In this document: piece by piece, positions 1 through 8,587 of the stretch | Position numbering within the stretch: position 1 is the first letter of the stretch | Layout: each line of letters opens with the position of its first letter | Source: Myxococcota bacterium | GTDB lineage: Bacteria; Myxococcota_A; UBA796; JAFGLY01 | DNA: 64,000 bases | Direction of reading: 5' to 3' | Assembly: GCA_024276675.1 (NCBI GenBank) | Contig: JAJRWT010000039.1 | Coordinates: forward strand, 1 to 64,000 | Notes under the pieces: generated by a model | Seen by the model: only the letters and a program-made list of their open reading frames with translations | The model's database searches: none | Told to the model about the DNA's origin: nothing | Made by a program: the position numbers and the translations under genes

Positions 1-178
1 CAGATCTGCGTTTCCTCTCCGACGAAACGCAAAAGTGAAACGCCCAGGGCCCGTAACGGTTTCAGATCTGCGTTTCCTCTCCGACGAAACGCAAAAGTGA
101 AACGCCCAGGGCCCGTAACGGTTTCAGATCTGCGTTTCCTCTCCGACGAAACGCAAAAGTGAAACGACCAGGGCCCGA
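1..178. repeat. 62-bp tandem hairpin repeat, about 2.9 copies
   Basis: A 62-bp unit starts at positions 1, 63 and 125. The first two copies are identical; the third carries one change and diverges after about position 177. Each unit contains a potential hairpin with arms GCGTTTC and GAAACGC around a 9-nt loop, followed by a GC-rich CCAGGGCCCG stretch. The array runs off the left edge of the window, so its full length is unknown. Because the whole unit is conserved there are no spacers, and this is not CRISPR. Function unknown. Confidence 0.9.
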
Positions 179-693
179 TGTCGGGTCGGCAGAACTGGGT
201 ACGGAGCAGCACGCTTCCCTGGAGGTAGCGATCCTGAGTGTGCTGCTCGCCAGTTACCATCCGGAAATGGCGTACCGAGCAGGGGCGAGTTGCTTTCGGA
301 CCAGATCCGTCCGGGCAACCCGCCCCCGCGAAGCCGCTGATCCCGATCCCCAACCCGACCCCCGCTGTGCTGCGGTGGGGCCCCCGTGTCAAGTGTGTCC
401 CAGGGTTAGCCCCCAGGGGGAAGGCTGGGAGGGGGGAACACGCCGCGCGATATCGAGCAGGGCACGGCGCAGTCGCGCCTGACGTTCTGCAGCAGGCGGC
501 TGCTTTCCCGACGGCTCGTGGGCCCTACGCGAGACCTTGAGGGCCAGGGTTGTGGCAGACCCTGCTCCGCAGCCGGCCCATTCCGCCCCCCGGGACTTCC
601 GAGCGCCGGCTCCCTGCCCGCGCTGCATTGCGCCGCCACGGGGAAGCCCGGCTGGAAACCCACGGAGCCAGCAAGAGCGATTAGAATGGCTCC
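179..693. other. Intergenic region upstream of the histidine kinase
   Basis: About 515 bases without a convincing gene. Short open frames on both strands overlap each other and lack family resemblance or good ribosome sites. The sequence is GC-rich with runs of C and G. It presumably contains the promoter for the two-component operon starting at 694, but no clear promoter could be picked by eye. Confidence 0.5.
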
Positions 694-2211
694 ATGTTGT
701 CTCTTAGACTACGAAGCGCCATCCTCACCAACCTGGCCGTGCTCGTCCCGCTGGCGGCCTACCTGCTGTGGAACAACCACCTGGAACGGCAGCACCTGCT
801 GGAGAGTCGCATCCAGGTGCTGCGAGCCCTGGGGACCCTGCTGGTGGAAGAAGCTGCCGGCATGGATGGGGACCAGCAGGCGGAGGAGCGGCTGCGAGCA
901 GCCCTGGAGCGTTTTGCGCAGCGCGAAACCGACCTGGAGGTCTATCTGCTGGATCGCCACCAGGCCATACGGGCCTCCACTCAAGACAATCTGTCGGGGA
1001 CCAGGCTGGAAGAGCCAGGGATCCAGCGTGTCATAGAGGAAGGAGATGGCTTCGTCTGGGAGATGGGCTTCCATGGTGATCTCCCCGTCCTGGGGGTGAC
1101 GCTCCCGGTACGCGGCAGCGCAGGTCAGCCGCCCAGGGGCGCCATCCACATAGCGGAGCCCCAGGCCCTGCTTCAGCGTTCAGTTGCCGAGGCCAGGCGG
1201 CGAAGCACCATATTTGTGTTTCTCCTGGTGTTGCTGGTTGGCGGCCTGGTCACCTGGAACACGGATCGCATGGTGATTCGCCCCCTGAGGAGGATCACGG
1301 AACGGCTCCGGGGTACCGAGTGGTGCGGAGAGAGCGCCCCCAAGGAGGGGCGAGACGAAATCGACGTGCTGGAACGAGCCCTTTCCACGTTGGTACGGGA
1401 AGTGGAACGTTCCACTGCCGAGCTGCGCGCCGCCCTGGAAGAAAAGGGCGCCCTGGTGGAACAGGTACGTGGATTCAACGCTGAACTCACGGCCCAGGTG
1501 GAGGCCGCACGTCACGAAATCCTGGCCATGCAGGAAGAGCTGCTGCGCAAGGAGCGCCTCTCCACCATGGGCGAGCTGGCGGCAGCCCTGGCCCACGAGG
1601 TGCGCAATCCCTTGCAGATCATTCGAGCCACGGCGGAGATGCTGAAGCGCCACCACCCCGAAGCCTCCGATGACCTGGCGGATGTCATGGAAGAAGTGGA
1701 TCGCCTCAACTGTCTGGTGCGGGAGCTGCTGGACTACGCCCACCCCCTGCGTTTCGATCCCGAGCCGGTGGACCTGGCGTCGCTGGTTGATGCCGCCATG
1801 GCTGAAGTGTTTCCGGGTTCTCTTCCGCGGGGACTGCACGTGGAACTGGAACTGCCCCGGGAACTGCTGGTGGCGGGCAACCCGCTGCTCCTGGGCAGAC
1901 TGCTGGCGAACCTGTTGCGCAACTCCAGGGAGGCCCTGCAAGGCCGCGGCATCATCAAGATACGTGGCCAACGCGAGGGAAGCACCTGTCGCCTGCTCAT
2001 CGAGGACACGGGCTGCGGCATCGAGGACGATGACCTGCCACGGGTGTTCGAGCCCTTCTTCAGCCGCAAGCCCGCCGGTACGGGCATGGGGCTTCCCCTC
2101 TGCCGTCGCATAGTGGAAGAACACGGGGGGCGGATCTGGATAGAAAGCGAGGCCGGGCGGGGCAGCGTCGTGAGCCTGGAGCTACCCTGTGCTGACGAGG
2201 TGCAACCATGA
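694..2211 (+). CDS. Membrane sensor histidine kinase (NtrB/ZraS-like)
   Basis: A 505-residue histidine kinase, predicted to autophosphorylate and pass phosphate to the response regulator encoded immediately downstream. Two membrane segments are visible, one near residues 8-25 and one near residues 170-190 (FVFLLVLLVGGLV), bracketing a periplasmic sensor of about 145 residues. A HAMP-like stretch and coiled coil follow. The dimerisation and phosphoacceptor motif is ALAHEVRNPL. The ATPase domain shows the N box (LLRNSREAL), G1 (EDTGCGIEDD), F box (PFFSRK) and G2 (GTGMGLPL). The stop overlaps the next start (ATGA at 2208-2211), so the pair is translationally coupled. The signal sensed is unknown. 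Confidence 0.93.
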   Translation: MLSLRLRSAILTNLAVLVPLAAYLLWNNHLERQHLLESRIQVLRALGTLLVEEAAGMDGDQQAEERLRAALERFAQRETDLEVYLLDRHQAIRASTQDNLSGTRLEEPGIQRVIEEGDGFVWEMGFHGDLPVLGVTLPVRGSAGQPPRGAIHIAEPQALLQRSVAEARRRSTIFVFLLVLLVGGLVTWNTDRMVIRPLRRITERLRGTEWCGESAPKEGRDEIDVLERALSTLVREVERSTAELRAALEEKGALVEQVRGFNAELTAQVEAARHEILAMQEELLRKERLSTMGELAAALAHEVRNPLQIIRATAEMLKRHHPEASDDLADVMEEVDRLNCLVRELLDYAHPLRFDPEPVDLASLVDAAMAEVFPGSLPRGLHVELELPRELLVAGNPLLLGRLLANLLRNSREALQGRGIIKIRGQREGSTCRLLIEDTGCGIEDDDLPRVFEPFFSRKPAGTGMGLPLCRRIVEEHGGRIWIESEAGRGSVVSLELPCADEVQP

Positions 2212-3614
2212 AACGTGTCTTGTTGGTGGACGACGAGCCAAAGCTCCTGAAGCTCCTCTCTTCGCTCTTTCGGGAGCATGGTTTCCAGGCGGCCACGGCC
2301 GGCAACGCCCGGGACGCCGAGGAGCTGCTCGGGCGAGGTGTCTTCGATCTGCTCATCACCGACGTTCGCCTGCCCCGCAGGTCGGGCATAGACCTGTTGA
2401 AGGCGGCACGCGACCTTCACCCCGACATGCAGGTCATAGTGATTTCGGCCTACGGCACCGTGAGCGGCGCGGTGGAGGCCATGCGGCTGGGAGCCTTTGA
2501 CTATCTCCTGAAGCCCTTCGACATGGAGGGGCTGCTCCTGGTGGCCCAGCGGGCCCTGGAGGCCGGACGGCTCCTGCACGAAAACCGCTACCTTCGCTCA
2601 CAGGAGTCCATCGCCCAGCCGGGTCACCGCCTGGTGGCGCGTTCTTCCGCCATGGGGCAGGTGGCCAGGCTGGTGGAGATGGTGGCCACAAAGGACACCA
2701 CCGTCCTATTGCTGGGCGAGAGCGGCGTTGGCAAGGAACTCCTGGCGGACTGCATCCACCGCCAGAGCCCACGCAACGCTTCTCCTCTCATTCGGGTCAA
2801 CTGTCCCGCCATTCCCCGCGACCTCATGGAGAGCGAGCTATTCGGTCACGTTCGCGGCGCTTTCACGGGAGCCGAAGCAGCCCGAAAAGGGAAGTTCGAA
2901 CTGGCCGACGGCGGCACCTTGTTCTTGGACGAGATCGGCGATCTGCCCCTGGAGCAGCAGGGCAAGCTCCTGCACGTGCTGGAGGAACGTCGCATGTCGC
3001 GGGTGGGCAGCGGCGTGGAGAGCCAGGTGGATGTGCGCATCCTGGCCGCCACCAACAAGGACCTCGCCGCGCTGGTGGCGGACGGACTCTTCAGGTCGGA
3101 CCTCTACTACCGCCTCAACGTTTTTCCCATCTCCATCCCCCCTCTTCGTCAACGCGCGGACGACATTCCCCTCCTGGTGGAGGAACTCCTGGAGCGTCTG
3201 CGCCATCGCTTCGGACGCCCCGCCCTGTCCCTGGACGAGGACCTGCTGCCCACGCTCCAGCGTTACTCCTGGCCCGGCAACGTGCGGGAGCTGCGCAACG
3301 TGCTGGAGCGGGGCGCCGTGCTCTGCGATGGCTCCGTCATTGGAATCCAGCACCTGCCGCCGGAAATCCTGGCGTCGGAGGCCCCTCCTGCGACGGGTGA
3401 CGGCGGAGCTTTCGCCGATGCAGTGGAACACTTCAAACGCGTGCGCATCCTGGAGGCCCTGGAGGCCACCAACTGGCGCAAGAAGGACGCCGCGGCTCGC
3501 CTGGGCCTGACACCTCGGGCGCTGTCGCACTATCTCAAGCGCTTTCACCTGGAACAGGCGGGCAGCAGCTTGCGACAGCCTTCACCGCTTGGTGGCCGGC
3601 GTGGCGCGCCATGA
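2208..3614 (+). CDS. Sigma-54-dependent NtrC-family response regulator
   Basis: A 468-residue regulator with three domains: an N-terminal receiver (phospho-Asp in LLITDVRLP, conserved Lys in LLKPFD), a central AAA+ sigma-54 activation domain (Walker A GESGVGKE, the sigma-54 contact loop GAFTGA, Walker B GGTLFLDEIGD, arginine-finger region LFRSDLYYRL) and a C-terminal Fis-type helix-turn-helix (KKDAAARLGLTPRALSHYLKR). It should activate sigma-54 promoters when phosphorylated by the kinase at 694-2211. Its targets cannot be assigned; no convincing -24/-12 promoter was picked out by eye in nearby gaps. Confidence 0.95.
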   Translation: MKRVLLVDDEPKLLKLLSSLFREHGFQAATAGNARDAEELLGRGVFDLLITDVRLPRRSGIDLLKAARDLHPDMQVIVISAYGTVSGAVEAMRLGAFDYLLKPFDMEGLLLVAQRALEAGRLLHENRYLRSQESIAQPGHRLVARSSAMGQVARLVEMVATKDTTVLLLGESGVGKELLADCIHRQSPRNASPLIRVNCPAIPRDLMESELFGHVRGAFTGAEAARKGKFELADGGTLFLDEIGDLPLEQQGKLLHVLEERRMSRVGSGVESQVDVRILAATNKDLAALVADGLFRSDLYYRLNVFPISIPPLRQRADDIPLLVEELLERLRHRFGRPALSLDEDLLPTLQRYSWPGNVRELRNVLERGAVLCDGSVIGIQHLPPEILASEAPPATGDGGAFADAVEHFKRVRILEALEATNWRKKDAAARLGLTPRALSHYLKRFHLEQAGSSLRQPSPLGGRRGAP

Positions 3615-3759
3615 ACGGCCGCCGGCTGGATTCGCTGCTCTTGACGCGCCATTCCCTAACCGTTCCGGTTCCGTCAACCCGTTGCTCCAAGCAGCGTTTT
3701 GCTCGGAACTGCGTCACCGGGCATCGCTGGGAGTTGGGGGCGTGGCCACCACCCCGACA

Positions 3760-3855
3760 TCTATGCGGACCATGCTCCCTGCGGGCAAGAGACAGCGTTC
3801 CAGGTTCTGCCTCCATGTCTGTCGCCTCCGCTGGCGTGCAGCCACGTCCGGGGCG
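3760..3855 (-). repeat. Dispersed ~95-bp intergenic repeat, copy 1 (inverted relative to copy 2)
   Basis: Read on the minus strand, this stretch begins CGCCCCGGACGTGGC and continues through GCCAGCGGAGGCGA, GACATGGAGGC and ACCTGGAACGC to GCAGGGAGCATGG. The same series of blocks, at roughly 75-80% identity by eye, occurs on the plus strand at 8366-8460. It lies in the 450-bp gap between the response regulator and the lipoprotein operon and does not look coding. It could be a small non-autonomous element or an RNA structure. Confidence 0.65.
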
Positions 3856-3879
3856 GTTCGAGAGCTGGCCCACCATGCT

Positions 3880-3950
3880 GGGCCAAGGGCAGCCTGGAAA
3901 GCCGGCCCTTGCCGTTATCCTGCATGGTATGCCTGCCTACCACAGGTCCG
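3880..3950. repeat. BIME-like dispersed palindromic repeat, copy 1
   Basis: Two imperfect hairpin arms (GGGCCAAGGGCAGCCTGGAAA... and GCCTGCCTACCACAGGTCC) flank a conserved core TCCTGCATGGTA. The same architecture, a hairpin, about 20 nt ending in CTGCATGGTA and another hairpin, recurs at 31550-31622 and 55165-55326. All three are intergenic. No RAYT transposase is in the window. Confidence 0.6.
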
Positions 3951-4065
3951 CTCCAGCCCTGTTCCCCACCGGCAGTTGGGAGAGTTCTGTATCCTGTGGC
4001 ACCAGCGGCGAAATACCACCCTCCCATCCCTGTTCATACCACTGCGCCATGGATAGTATCACTTC

Positions 4066-4875
4066 ATGGTTCCGCATGGCTTCACGAGGCGCTTCGTCTC
4101 ATCACTCCCCCGGCTCACCTTCGGAGTCACGTTGGTACTCGTGGGCCGTGGCTGCGCTCACGAGAGCCCCGGGGCCGATACCTCGACCCCTGTGGACCCC
4201 CTCACAGTGGACATCCCCGCCGGAACATTCTGGATGGGCTGCAACGAAAGCCTCGACACAGACTGCGACAGCGACGAGTTTCCCTACCACGAGCTATGGA
4301 TCTCGCACTTCGAGATCCAGCGCACCGAGTTGGACGTCTCCACGTACTTCGCCTGCGTGGACGACGCTTCCTGTACCCAACCATCCGGTGTGTCCCAGGA
4401 AGACACCGAACCCGACATGCCGGTGACGGGCGTCACCCGCGACCAGGCGGCCCAGGCCTGCGAATGGCTGGACATGCGCCTTCCCACCGAGGCAGAGTGG
4501 GAAAAGGCCGCCCGAGGCACCGACGAGCGTGTCTACCCCTGGGGCAACGACGAACCCGACTGCGATCTCGCCAACATGAGGATCTGCGGCGACCTGGAAC
4601 CCGTTGACAGCCACCCCGTCGGCGCCAGCCCCTACGGAGCCCTGAACATGTCAGGCAATGCCTGGGAGTGGGTGTCCGACGACTACGACGAGACCTACTA
4701 TTCCGACAGCCCCGACGCCGATCCCCAGGGCCCATCGGGCTCGTTTCTGCCCCTGGTGCGCGGGGTGAACTACTACTCCAGCATGTCGGGACTGCGCGCC
4801 TCCAACCGCGAGCTGGCGGTGTACTCGGCATCATGCTCCCTGTGCGGCTTTCGCTGTGCCAGGAGCCTGGAATGA
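4066..4875 (+). CDS. Lipoprotein with FGE-sulfatase (SUMF1) fold
   Basis: 269 residues. The N-terminus has a basic and hydrophobic segment ending in VLVGRGC, a plausible lipobox, so it is predicted to be an outer-surface or periplasmic lipoprotein. The rest matches the formylglycine-generating-enzyme fold family: PAGTFWMGC, the RLPTEAEWEKAARG motif, YPWGND, the NMSGNAWEWVSDDY motif and a terminal GFRCARS. The paired Cys of true FGE (the CYRYRC region of the human enzyme) are absent; Cys are present only in the final SASCSLCGFRC segment. Catalytic formylglycine generation is therefore doubtful. Its stop overlaps the next start (ATGA), placing it first in a three-gene lipoprotein operon. Confidence 0.85.
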   Translation: MVPHGFTRRFVSSLPRLTFGVTLVLVGRGCAHESPGADTSTPVDPLTVDIPAGTFWMGCNESLDTDCDSDEFPYHELWISHFEIQRTELDVSTYFACVDDASCTQPSGVSQEDTEPDMPVTGVTRDQAAQACEWLDMRLPTEAEWEKAARGTDERVYPWGNDEPDCDLANMRICGDLEPVDSHPVGASPYGALNMSGNAWEWVSDDYDETYYSDSPDADPQGPSGSFLPLVRGVNYYSSMSGLRASNRELAVYSASCSLCGFRCARSLE

Positions 4876-5918
4876 TCACTTTTTTTTGGGTGCTCACGAG
4901 CTGCGCTGTTCCCACGCTCTCCGACACGGCGCTCTCCCCCGACTCCCCATACGTCCCACAGGTGGACGACACGGGACCAAGGGCGTGGGTGATGGACACC
5001 GCCGACCCAGGTGGGTACCACCTTCTCACCAGTTCCCTGCTGAACGAACCATCGGACGGGCACGCCCTTACCGAGCTGGACGCCAACCTGGGCGTCGCAT
5101 GGACCCACGACATCCAGACCGGCGGAGCCATGGGCGCATGGCGTCTGGACAACGGCGACACCGTCTACACCAACTCGGGCCTCCCCCCTGACCTGTACTC
5201 CACCGTGGAGTACCTGGATACCGGGGGCAATCTACTGTGGAGCTACAGCGACGTGTTCCTCGGCGGCGCGGGTTTCTCCCACGGGGTCGTGGCCACGGCC
5301 GCCGGCGACTTCATCGTGCTGGACACCTTTGGCTCCCGCGTGGTCTCCTTCGACACCACAGGAGACATCCTCTGGGAGTTTGAGACCACCCAGGACGACC
5401 AGGCGAGCTATCCCAACGGGCTGGGAATCCGCACTGGCTCCGACGGGACGGAGCGCATGGCAATCACCCTTGTGGAAAAGTCCTCCGCACAGGGACAGGA
5501 TCAACTCGTCATGTACCAGATGGCGGGGCGCCAGGATCCCCCCAGCGAGCTCTGGCACATCACCATGGAAGACGCCAACGGGGAGCGCTACTGGCCCCAT
5601 GGCCCCCACTTCCAGGACGATGACACCCTGCTGGTCTGCCTTTCCGCCCTGGGCCAGGTGCGCGCCTACGACCTTGCTGGAGGCGAGATCTGGCGAGCAC
5701 CGGCCGACGGCGGCTCGGCAACCCTGGCCTTTCCCCGCGATGCCACATTCCTGCCCAACGGTGACCTCGTAGTGGCCGATGCCGGCGCCGAACTGCTCCG
5801 CATCGCCGATCCCCTGGGCGACCTCCAGGTGACCGCCGCAGTCCAGGTCTCCGGCATCTTTTCCGTGCGCCTGCTGGTCTGCGGTGATGACTCCCAACTT
5901 CCATGCCTCAACCAATGA
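4872..5918 (+). CDS. Arylsulfotransferase-like beta-propeller lipoprotein, paralogue 1
   Basis: 348 residues from the ATG overlapping the previous stop; a longer upstream frame was rejected because it runs inside the preceding gene. The N-terminus MITFFWVLTSC is a short lipoprotein signal. Repeated blade-like segments (GGNLLWSYSD, FSHGVVATAAGDFIVLD, WPHGPHFQDDDTLLVCLS, FPRDATFLPNGDLVVADAG) resemble the arylsulfotransferase / PQQ-type propeller families. Catalytic His residues typical of ASST could sit in FSHGVV and WPHGPH, but substrate and activity are not established. It is about as long as, and clearly related to, the next gene, indicating tandem duplication. Confidence 0.8.
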   Translation: MITFFWVLTSCAVPTLSDTALSPDSPYVPQVDDTGPRAWVMDTADPGGYHLLTSSLLNEPSDGHALTELDANLGVAWTHDIQTGGAMGAWRLDNGDTVYTNSGLPPDLYSTVEYLDTGGNLLWSYSDVFLGGAGFSHGVVATAAGDFIVLDTFGSRVVSFDTTGDILWEFETTQDDQASYPNGLGIRTGSDGTERMAITLVEKSSAQGQDQLVMYQMAGRQDPPSELWHITMEDANGERYWPHGPHFQDDDTLLVCLSALGQVRAYDLAGGEIWRAPADGGSATLAFPRDATFLPNGDLVVADAGAELLRIADPLGDLQVTAAVQVSGIFSVRLLVCGDDSQLPCLNQ

Positions 5919-5928
5919 CGGGCTTTCC

Positions 5929-7032
5929 ATGCTGCTGTACGGATCAGTGATCTCGAGTCTCTTCTTCGTTTCGAGCCACACGGCCTGTTCGCCTGGAGAC
6001 TCATCCGGCGACACCTTCCAGCGCATCGACACGGGAACTGCTCCCACCGACTCCTGGACAACCGAGGACCAGGAGACAGGTGAACCCGACGAAGACGTCT
6101 TCGTCGAGACCCTCTCCCCCGACAGCGTCCACATCCTCACGACCAACCAGGTCTCCAGCCCCCAGGACGGCCACGCCATCACCGAGTTCTCCGCCGACCT
6201 CTCAGAGAGCTGGTCCCTGGACTTGAGCGAGGCGGGAGCCATGGGCGCGTGGCGCTTCGACAACGGAGACACGGTCTACGTAAAGTCCTACCTGCCCCCG
6301 GATTTCCGCTCCATGGTGGAGTACCTGGACAGCACCGGGGAACTCTTGTGGAGCTATGGTTCCCTGTTCCTTTTCGGCCTGGGCTTTTCCCACGGAGTCG
6401 TCGCCACGCCCGCCGGCGACTTCATCACCGTGGACTCCACGGCGGGATTGCTGCTCTCCTTCGACGCCGATGGCCAGGTACTCTGGTCCATGCCATCGGG
6501 AGAAGGAGACGAACTGGGAACACCCAACGGCCTCAGCCTCCATGAAGGGAGCGATGGCCAGGTGCTGCTGGCCGTGAGCATGCTACTGCGGAGCGGCGTC
6601 GATGGCTCGGATCAGCTCGTCCTCTACCGTCTCGGCAGCCAGCGCACCGACCCCCCCGAGGAACTCTGGAGGGTCGCCCTCGTCTCGGACCAGGAAGACG
6701 GTCGCACGTGGCCTCACGGCCCCCATTTCCAGGACGACGGCAGCCTCCTGATCTGCCTCTCGGCCCTGGGCTCGGTGATGGCCGTAGACCTGACCGACGG
6801 GACGGAACTCTGGAGCATACCAGGCGACTCCGGGGGAACACAGCTCGCCTTTCCTCGTGACGCCACCTTCCTGCCAGACGGGACCCTGCTGGTTGCCGAT
6901 GCCGGCACCGAACTCCTGCGCATCTGGGATCCTTTCGATACCTTCCAGGTGGTCTCGGCCATCGAGGTGCCCAGCATATTCAGCGCCACCACCGTGATCT
7001 GCTCCCAGGACGGCTCCTTCCCCTGTCTTTGA
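5929..7032 (+). CDS. Arylsulfotransferase-like beta-propeller lipoprotein, paralogue 2
   Basis: 367 residues from the ATG at 5929, chosen because it gives a clean lipoprotein signal (MLLYGSVISSLFFVSSHTAC). An in-frame start at 5884 would overlap the upstream gene by 35 bp and spoil the signal. The mature part shares segment after segment with the previous gene: GAMGAWRFDNGDTVYVKSYL, FSHGVVATPAGDFITVD, WPHGPHFQDDGSLLICLSAL, FPRDATFLPDGTLLVADAG. This is a probable local duplicate. It is the last gene of the lipoprotein operon; a third, more distant ASST-like protein is at 44822-46267. Confidence 0.8.
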   Translation: MLLYGSVISSLFFVSSHTACSPGDSSGDTFQRIDTGTAPTDSWTTEDQETGEPDEDVFVETLSPDSVHILTTNQVSSPQDGHAITEFSADLSESWSLDLSEAGAMGAWRFDNGDTVYVKSYLPPDFRSMVEYLDSTGELLWSYGSLFLFGLGFSHGVVATPAGDFITVDSTAGLLLSFDADGQVLWSMPSGEGDELGTPNGLSLHEGSDGQVLLAVSMLLRSGVDGSDQLVLYRLGSQRTDPPEELWRVALVSDQEDGRTWPHGPHFQDDGSLLICLSALGSVMAVDLTDGTELWSIPGDSGGTQLAFPRDATFLPDGTLLVADAGTELLRIWDPFDTFQVVSAIEVPSIFSATTVICSQDGSFPCL

Positions 7033-7454
7033 GCCCCCACGCCAAGAGCGCGGTCAGCCATCAGCGCCAGGAGCGGGGCGCCTGGGAGCTGGTCCTCACG
7101 GGGAGCGGCGGGAGCGGGGCGCCTGGGAGCCGGATGGGGGCGAGCTGCGCGGGATAGAAGCACGACATCCGCGAACCGCGGCCAAGAGGAGTCTGTCGAG
7201 AGACATCGAAGAACTCGCCCGCCCCAGACCCACAGAACCCAAGATACATGGAAACCGAACTCAGCCCCCGGACATCCGAGGACATCCGGGGGCTTGTCCA
7301 GAATGATCGGCCATGATGGATGGTCTTGGATATCTCTGGCTTCGCCAGGAAATGGAGGCCAAGCGGTGCTGGAGAGGATGGCGGCTCTCCTGTTACTACC
7401 GAGCATGGTTGACCAGACCACCTGACCAGACTATCCTCCAGGCCGGAGGTTCCC
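7033..7454. other. Intergenic region with 19-bp direct repeats
   Basis: About 420 bases without a convincing gene. A 19-bp direct repeat (GGAGCGGGGCGCCTGGGAG) occurs at 7070-7088 and 7111-7129, 41 bp apart. A smaller duplication, GACATCCGAGGACATCCG, lies near 7272. Overlapping short minus-strand frames have no recognisable family. The right end should hold the promoter for the toxin-antitoxin pair. Confidence 0.5.
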
Positions 7455-7712
7455 ATGCCCGGAGCGACTCGAACCGTCAACATCCAGGAGGCCAAGACTC
7501 ATCTTTCGCGGTTGCTCCGCGAGGTGGAGGCAGGAGAGGTGATCGCAATCGCACGCGCTGGCCGCGTCGTGGCACGGCTCGTTCGTGCTGAAGAGGCATC
7601 GCCGCGGGCATGGGGCTGCTTCGAGGGCCAGGTGCATATCCAGGACGGCGTCTTCGACCCCCTCTCGGATGGCGAGGCATCGGAGTGGGACGACATACCG
7701 GTCGCGCCATGA
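7455..7712 (+). CDS. Type II antitoxin, Phd/YefM-type
   Basis: 85 residues. The N-terminal half has the Phd/YefM DNA-binding pattern (RTVNIQEAKTHLSRLLREVE, then IARAGRVVARLV), predicted to bind its own operator. The acidic C-terminal half (FDPLSDGEASEWDDIP) would wrap and neutralise the toxin. Its stop codon overlaps the start of the PIN toxin gene (ATGA at 7709-7712), the usual coupling for such modules. The length is normal and both genes look intact. Confidence 0.9.
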   Translation: MPGATRTVNIQEAKTHLSRLLREVEAGEVIAIARAGRVVARLVRAEEASPRAWGCFEGQVHIQDGVFDPLSDGEASEWDDIPVAP

Positions 7713-8101
7713 CTGGGATCCTGCTGGATACCCATGTCTTCGTGTGGGCTCTCGCCGATGTAAAGCGGGTCCCGGAGGCCGCGTGGCGCGTGCTTCGCGA
7801 TCCAGCCCAGCCGCTCTTCATCAGCGTCGCCAGCGCGTGGGAACTCGCCATCAAGTCAGCTCGTGGAAAGATCACGCTGCCCGGTGGTGTGCAGACCTTC
7901 GTCGCTGAGGGGTGCCGTCGAACCGGCGTGATCATGCTCGGCATCGACCTGGCTCACGCCGCCGAGTTCGCACGACTGCCTTTTCACCACAGGGATCCCT
8001 TCGACCGAATGCTGGTGGCACAGGCCAGAGTCGAGGACCTGGCGCTCCTGTCCTACGATGGAGCACTGGACGCCTACGATGTGGGCCGGGCGTGCAGGTA
8101 G
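7709..8101 (+). CDS. vapC: VapC-type PIN-domain ribonuclease toxin
   Basis: 130 residues. PIN nuclease acidic residues are all visible: Asp in ILLDTHVFVWA, Glu in SAWELAIKSARGK, the Asp pair in HHRDPFDRMLVAQA and a final Asp in LLSYDGALDAY. This matches the subgroup of VapC toxins paired with Phd/YefM-type antitoxins. It is predicted to cleave RNA (in known cases tRNA or rRNA) when the antitoxin is degraded. The start is the ATG overlapping the antitoxin stop. Complete, with no sign of decay. Confidence 0.92.
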   Translation: MTGILLDTHVFVWALADVKRVPEAAWRVLRDPAQPLFISVASAWELAIKSARGKITLPGGVQTFVAEGCRRTGVIMLGIDLAHAAEFARLPFHHRDPFDRMLVAQARVEDLALLSYDGALDAYDVGRACR

Positions 8102-8144
8102 ACGGGCGGCCAGGCAGAGCGGAGCGGCGGCAGTGGGCACCCGA

Positions 8145-8231
8145 CTCCACCCCACCCTGCCCGGGGGGACCCAACGCACCAGCACGGGCGATCAGTGTGT
8201 CAAGCTCCACCCCGCCCTGCCCGGGGGGACC
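8145..8231. repeat. Pair of 27-bp direct repeats 60 bp apart
   Basis: CTCCACCCC[A/G]CCCTGCCCGGGGGGACC occurs at 8145-8171 and 8205-8231 with one mismatch. CCCGGGGGG-type runs give each unit hairpin potential. They lie just after the VapC gene; no gene is visible from 8102 to 8587. Possible terminator-like or mobile-repeat remnants. Confidence 0.6.
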
Positions 8232-8365
8232 TGCTGGGCACGGTTCCCCATAAATGCCTGTAAAAGCTAAATACCCGCAGCAGGCTTCAGGCCGCGTTCC
8301 TGGGCGCAACCCGGCAAATCCGGGTCAATCCAGCCCCGCCCGAGTCACCCGGCCCCGGGGCTCGG

Positions 8366-8460
8366 CGCCCCGGACGTGCTTGTTGGCCAGCGGAGGCGAA
8401 AGACAAGGAGGCGGGACCTGGATCGCAATCACTTGCCAGCAGGAAGCAATGTCCGTGTCG
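8366..8460 (+). repeat. Dispersed ~95-bp intergenic repeat, copy 2
   Basis: Shares ordered blocks with the minus strand of 3760-3855: CGCCCCGGACGTG, GCCAGCGGAGGCGA, AGACA.GGAGGC, ACCTGGA and CTTGCC.GCAGG.AGCA. Between 8102 and 8587 nothing else was found apart from this and the 27-bp repeat pair. Confidence 0.65.
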
Positions 8461-8587
8461 GGGTCGCGGCGTCGTGGTGTCGCGGCGGTTGTCACACTTC
8501 CAGCGATGATTCCAAGCTCGGATCGGTGAGCTGGGCAGCGAGGTCCCCGGGAGGCCCGCCAGGCGAGGCGCCAGAAGCCCGGCCATC

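Noticed and set aside
1..178. The 62-bp repeats as a CRISPR array
   Set aside because: Whole units are identical, including what would be spacers, so this is a tandem repeat.
4066..4875. Active formylglycine-generating enzyme
   Set aside because: The Cys pair corresponding to CYRYRC of the human enzyme is missing, and no sulfatase gene with a CxPxR motif is nearby; only the fold is claimed.
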